A model generated the notes under the pieces. That model did not search any database. It had not been told where the DNA came from and was given only the letters and a program-made list of their open reading frames with translations. Of a DNA stretch of 21,478 nt, positions 17,576 to 21,478 are shown piece by piece. Made by a program: the position numbers and the translations under genes. Origin of the DNA: Pilasporangium apinafurcum (Eukaryota > Oomycota > Peronosporomycetes > Pythiales > Pythiaceae); assembly GCA_001600495.1 (NCBI GenBank), contig BCKE01000096.1, positions 1 through 21,478 on the forward strand. Direction: 5' to 3'. Position 1 is the first letter of the stretch. Every line of letters begins with the position of its first letter.

Positions 17576-19225
17576 TCATGAAGAAGAAGCCGCAAACATG
17601 GAATTCGCATGCGACCGACATAGTCCTTTCTTCTTCACGTGCTTCGTACAGTCCTCCACCTTACATTTGCGCTTACCCCCATGGGCAGTGCACAAATCCT
17701 GCCGCACAACACCCTTCTGACATCCAGCCATGCTACATCGCTTACCCCCGCCATGGCGAATGCAGAGCCCCATGCTCCGCTGGATATTGGAGCATCCCTG
17801 TGCTCGACAGATACGTCCACCACCGTGAGCCACACACAGCCCCTTGCTCTGTGCTCCACGCGTGCAACCCTTGCGCTGGCATCGCCGACCACCGCCGTGA
17901 CTGATACACAATCCGCGTGTGACGGCATTGCTGGTGCATTCTGGAAACGCGCAGAGTTTCTTTTCACGTTTGGCTTCGTGGCCATCTGTGCGTCCAAGCC
18001 GCGCGTGTGCATTATCGTGACCGTATTGCTGTGATTGAGATGAAAACGGCGGGCTATCGATGTATTCTCCTGTCTCTTCATCCTCTTCATCTGCTTCCTC
18101 TTCTTCGCCGTCGTCCTCATCGTGGCTCGATTGATTGCCCTGCCGTTGTTCTAACATGTGCATGGCCGAATCGGCGAGTGAATTAAGTGGCTGCTGCTGC
18201 TCTTGCTGATGGTGAGAGAGCCACTGATGCAGATCGATGGATTCTGCTGGCGGACGTCCCACTCCATTATTGTGACGCATGGCCATGGCTGTGGCTGCAT
18301 CCACCGAATTACTTCGCTCGAGTCGGTTCATCGGAATATCAGGGAACACCAACGGTCGCGCGACAGTAGCCGCCGCCGTCGTAGGCTGTGGCTCGACGTG
18401 CGGTTCGGCGTCTGTGTGAGCTATTGCATCCGACGGACACGACTGCGACCGCTGATATCGGAAGGGTTGGCAAATGTCATCCAGAGTGAGAGCAGACGTG
18501 ACATAAGGGAGTGATGGGAGCGGTGTCGTCGGTGGGGATAAACAGGCTCGCTTTAGCGGTGGGATTGTGAATGTGCCGGAATCCGCTGGAGAGACGCCAC
18601 GAAACTGTGGAGAGGAGCCAAAAGGGCCCCCAGGGCTGTTGGAATGTTCGTCGCGTGATGGAGACGGGAAACGACGCTTTGGAGACGACGTGAGACTCCT
18701 TGCAGGTGAATTTTCGGCCGACAACGTGGACCATTTCTGGGGAGAGAGGCTGGGAAGACCAAATGGAGAGCCAGCAGACATCTCGCCAAAACTACCAACG
18801 CGCGGAAAACATCCGCCACCGACGCTGGAGGGCGAGCCACAGAAGTCCGTCGTGTCGGCGTTCGTTGGGGAGAGCCGCGGAATGAAACCAAGTGTCTGCT
18901 TAGTGAGAAACCGGGTCACGGGTGTGTAGTGGTTGAGAGATGGCAGTGGTCGTTGCTGTTTATGGGACAGCCTTTGTTGGAGATCTGGTTGTGGGGAAAC
19001 TGGGCCGTTGTTCTGGTTCTCTTCGTTGGTGTATTCTGGTTCGCTGTGATGAAGTTCATCGTGCTTATTCCATGAATACTGCTGCTGCTGCTGGTGATTG
19101 CCGGTGGGAAATACTCGCACACGGTGACTGTCGTGATCGTGAGCGCCAACTGAGACTCTCTTCAGGCGTTCTGTGACGTTGTCTGGGCTGCTGCTGTGCT
19201 CAGCGTACTGATCCGAAGTGCCCAT
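17576..19225 (-). CDS. Cys/His-repeat protein with five 24-residue zinc-binding-like units (WRKY19-like family)
   Basis: A 549-aa single-exon protein. Residues 1-400 are low complexity: His/Gln-rich near the N-terminus, many Ser-Pro sites (about 145-230, including SPKRRFPSPS), then an acidic run (DGEEEEADEEDEE, about 370-385). Residues 425-539 are five exact 24-residue units of C-x4-C-x9-C-x2-H, starting at 425, 449, 473, 497 and 521. Units 1-4 end in HGG(G/K) plus basic residues and the last ends HANS. The Ser-Pro sites would suit proline-directed kinases such as MAPKs. A nucleic-acid-binding role is likely but unproven. Compared with the 244-aa paralogue at 3944-4678, the repeats are alike while the N-terminal parts share no obvious similarity. 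The ATG at 19225 is preceded by TTGTCTAGACAG, which could be a 5' UTR intron acceptor. Confidence 0.9.
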   Translation of the reverse strand: MGTSDQYAEHSSSPDNVTERLKRVSVGAHDHDSHRVRVFPTGNHQQQQQYSWNKHDELHHSEPEYTNEENQNNGPVSPQPDLQQRLSHKQQRPLPSLNHYTPVTRFLTKQTLGFIPRLSPTNADTTDFCGSPSSVGGGCFPRVGSFGEMSAGSPFGLPSLSPQKWSTLSAENSPARSLTSSPKRRFPSPSRDEHSNSPGGPFGSSPQFRGVSPADSGTFTIPPLKRACLSPPTTPLPSLPYVTSALTLDDICQPFRYQRSQSCPSDAIAHTDAEPHVEPQPTTAAATVARPLVFPDIPMNRLERSNSVDAATAMAMRHNNGVGRPPAESIDLHQWLSHHQQEQQQPLNSLADSAMHMLEQRQGNQSSHDEDDGEEEEADEEDEETGEYIDSPPFSSQSQQYGHDNAHARLGRTDGHEAKREKKLCAFPECTSNAVTRGLCISHGGGRRCQRKGCTRGAQSKGLCVAHGGGRICRAQGCSNIQRSMGLCIRHGGGKRCSMAGCQKGVVRQDLCTAHGGKRKCKVEDCTKHVKKKGLCRSHANSMFAASSS

Positions 19226-19530
19226 TCTGTCTAGACAATATTATGAATATATATATGTTAGCATGTGTGAGGGAGCCAAGAGAAGTCAGACTTTCTCTAC
19301 GGGTGAACACGCGTACCTGTGTGTGTTCTGTTGAGTAAATGTGCTTCTACTGTGTTGAAAATGATAGATTGGGTGTCGACGCTGGGACTCGTTTGGGATT
19401 GTGGGGACCTTTGTGTCTGCTGGGTACCTTGATCTTCTTGCAAAAGAGAAGAGAAATGGCAAAATGGAAGAAGGATGAAGAACAAAAACCTACGCGTAAC
19501 GACGCTTCGGAAGGCCAAAAACACCACTGC

Positions 19531-19546
19531 AAAAAAAAATGAGCAG
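19531..19546 (-). promoter_or_regulatory. Possible oomycete initiator for the five-unit Cys/His-repeat gene
   Basis: On the minus strand the sequence reads CTGCTCATTTTTTTTT, matching the GCTCATTYY part of the oomycete initiator but with T runs in place of CAWTTT. It is about 310 bp upstream of the ATG at 19225, far for an oomycete leader unless a 5' UTR intron is present. Confidence 0.25.
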
Positions 19547-21004
19547 AATAAAAAACGATCTTGACAATCAAATTGAAGTGACCGTAAAATACCACAGAGA
19601 AGGTAAAGAAAGAAAAAACCCAGAAATTATGGAACCTCTTCCCTCCCATTCCCTCCGCTCCAACGTATCGTCTTCCACTCTGAAGCAGCACGTGATTGTC
19701 AAACAATACATACAGAGAACTAAACTTGTCAGGTGGGATGGATTCACAGAGGTCGCACAGACAAAAAAACATGAAGTAGGAGACGAGCCAGTCATAGCCC
19801 ACAGTCGCATGAACGGGTGTGGGTTAAAACCGGGGCGGCAATCAGTTCATGAAATTTACCGACCGTAAATTACTCTGTTTCTGATATCATGAGAAAAAAA
19901 AAACTGGTTACCAGGTAGCTTTCAGTAAGTAATACAATTTATTGCACCTAATCATCTAATTTGTCACAGCTATTGCACGTCAGAAAACTCCTTTCGAAAG
20001 TGAGATAACTCAGAATCATTCATTCCGTCAAAAATGTTAGTCCTAATCGTTTCTTGACAACAGTTTGATATTAAATGCTTTTTTTAGGTTACATTGTGGA
20101 ATTGTAGAATATAAAAAAACGCCTTAAACTAGTGATAGAGCCCGTTTGTCACATCTAGATCCGTAATTTTGCGGAGTAAATTATCATTGTAATCAGTGGC
20201 TCTAGTGCAATGTACGTAGCGTATTTGCACTGTACCTGTTCGAAACAAAGCGAAACCAACATGGGCAAATAGTTTCTTTGCAGTTTGTTAGTGTGGGCAA
20301 TTACTGTACTCTACCTTCAACCGCGTTTATTTGTTGAAGTTCTGTAGCTAATTCTATGGTTGGAGACGACCGTTTCACTAACAACAGTTGCGCAGTGATC
20401 CAAAAGGCCCTAAGCCCTAAACAATCATATTGTAGAGATTGGTTCTTATTAGCTATGGATCAGCTGGCAATAGCGAGAGACTAATCAGAATTTGATAAAG
20501 ATAGAAACCAGTTTCAACAGAATAGCATCATGATGATAACGAAGGTAGGACTGAAAACTGGACAGAAGCTTCTCTATGAAAGCTCTTGATTTTGACTAAT
20601 CCAGTGATGACCAGATTCGCCATCCCATGTGGCAGATACAGTCAGCTTTTCTATGCTGTATCTCTCGTACACTCAAAAGTCTCCTTACGAATTTATATCT
20701 TTTTTCTAAATGGAATCATACGAATCATGGATTTCCATTTCGCTGGGTAGTAGTATCTTCATGTAAGATATTCTTCGTCGTTGTAAAATATGGTTTTATG
20801 AAATAATCTTCAATACCAGCAAACGATACGCTTGCAGAAGCGGATCAAAGTCGTACCTGTACCGTCACAGCCCTACCCCGGAAGAATGAATTTAACCAAA
20901 ATAAAAAATTCTGTCTGGGTCGAAATTAATTTTCGGAATGTAATCCTGTGAGGTTTGTGAAAAGATATTTTTTTATTGCCGTAAAGAAAAATACTGGAAA
21001 AGAA

Positions 21005-21178
21005 TACTGCAATATTCCTTTTCAGAAGTGTTAGGCATACGTTCATGTGGACAGTCGACACATTTTCTTCAGAATTCCAATCTACGTCACCACCATCGAG
21101 TAGTAAATCTTGTCTTTTTTTCAAAGCGATGCCTTGAACAACAAGCCAATGGATCCAATGATCTGAGCAGATCCTCAC
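21005..21178 (-). pseudogene. Possible ankyrin-repeat remnant
   Basis: A minus-strand frame without an ATG reads DLLLDGGDVDWNSEENVSTV then HM, which resembles the loop and first helix of an ankyrin repeat (LLLdGGaDVn..dedgsTaLHmA) with one residue missing in GGaDV. The following residues lose the pattern and the frame ends at 20873 in unrelated sequence. It may be a decayed gene fragment, an exon of a gene beyond the window, or chance. Confidence 0.25.
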
Positions 21179-21478
21179 TGTCGATTAACAAGTATGGGGT
21201 TGCTTGACTCAAGCATCTCACCATCTAACATCTTCTTCTATCATATTTCTGGGGTCTTCTTTTTTACTTACGAGTTGACGCGTCCAGCACAGCACTTGCG
21301 CGTGTGATGCGTTCGCTTTTTTTATTTATTTACTCACTTATTTGCTGTCTAGTGCCGCAAAGTCCCAAGTCATCCTATTACACACATGCTAATCAGGAAT
21401 TCCATTCTAGAGGGAAGACCAAATTTTAAAAAAGGGAGAATGAAAAAAATATACCATCTAATTCGGAAAAGGAAAAAA

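Larger units (their letters stand above)
19226..21478. other. Right-hand intergenic region, no supported gene
   Basis: The first several hundred bases should be the leader and promoter of the minus-strand Cys/His-repeat gene. Frames at 19347-19802 (-) and 19539-19868 (+) overlap antisense to each other and neither shows family features. From about 19900 to the end the DNA is AT-rich with many stops. A short hairpin (AATTTAC/GTAAATT, 19853-19871) and a decayed ankyrin-like frame (about 21005-21178, minus) are the only notable items. Confidence 0.5.

Noticed and set aside
17578-18120. Several 100-160 codon frames on both strands over the five-unit Cys/His-repeat region
   Set aside because: They are shadows of the periodic Cys/His-repeat coding sequence, which has a much stronger 24-residue regularity in its own frame.
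19347-19868. A 151-codon minus frame and a 109-codon plus frame overlapping antisense
   Set aside because: Neither has domain features; the minus product is Phe-rich because the plus strand is A-rich, and the region is the expected leader of the adjacent gene.

Overview
The window looks like nuclear DNA of an oomycete, most likely a downy mildew or Phytophthora relative. The signs are compact genes, short introns (71-98 nt, donors mostly GTACGT, GTATGT or GTACGC, acceptors mostly YAG), Gln/Pro-rich low-complexity protein regions, a sequence matching the oomycete initiator/flanking promoter motif, and two copies of a lineage-expanded 24-residue Cys/His repeat family. The species cannot be fixed from the sequence alone.

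Layout, left to right: (1) 333-2881 (+), a three-exon gene for a 788-aa Lys-rich, largely disordered and probably nuclear protein of unknown function. (2) 3944-4678 (+), a 244-aa protein ending in four Cys/His repeats of the type often labelled 'WRKY19-like'. (3) 6126-9518 (+), an intronless 1130-aa WNK-type kinase with an OSR1_C-like domain, a Gln/His tract and a coiled coil. (4) 10187-11175 (+), a two-exon gene for a 305-aa single-pass membrane glycoprotein of unknown family. (5) 12542-11281 (-), a three-exon SDS22/PPP1R7 orthologue, convergent with gene 4. (6) 12856-14116 (+), a six-exon gene for a 279-aa DIX-domain protein with a Pro/Gln/Met-rich tail. It is divergent from gene 5 across 313 bp that hold a perfect 20-bp palindrome. 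(7) 14663-16137 (+), a five-exon gene for a 374-aa TEY-type MAP kinase. (8) 19225-17576 (-), a 549-aa protein with five of the same 24-residue Cys/His repeats.

Most genes encode signalling or regulatory proteins: two kinases, a PP1 regulator, a polymerising DIX scaffold and two putative nucleic-acid-binding zinc proteins. In animals WNK, PP1 and DIX proteins belong to connected pathways, but nothing here proves that these products act together. Intergenic stretches mostly show no clear gene. Exceptions worth checking are two weak minus-strand gene candidates between 16310 and 17337, an imperfect inverted duplication at 10004-10085 that is open on both strands, and a decayed ankyrin-like reading frame near 21.0-21.2 kb. 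No tRNA, rRNA, CRISPR array or intact transposon was recognised.
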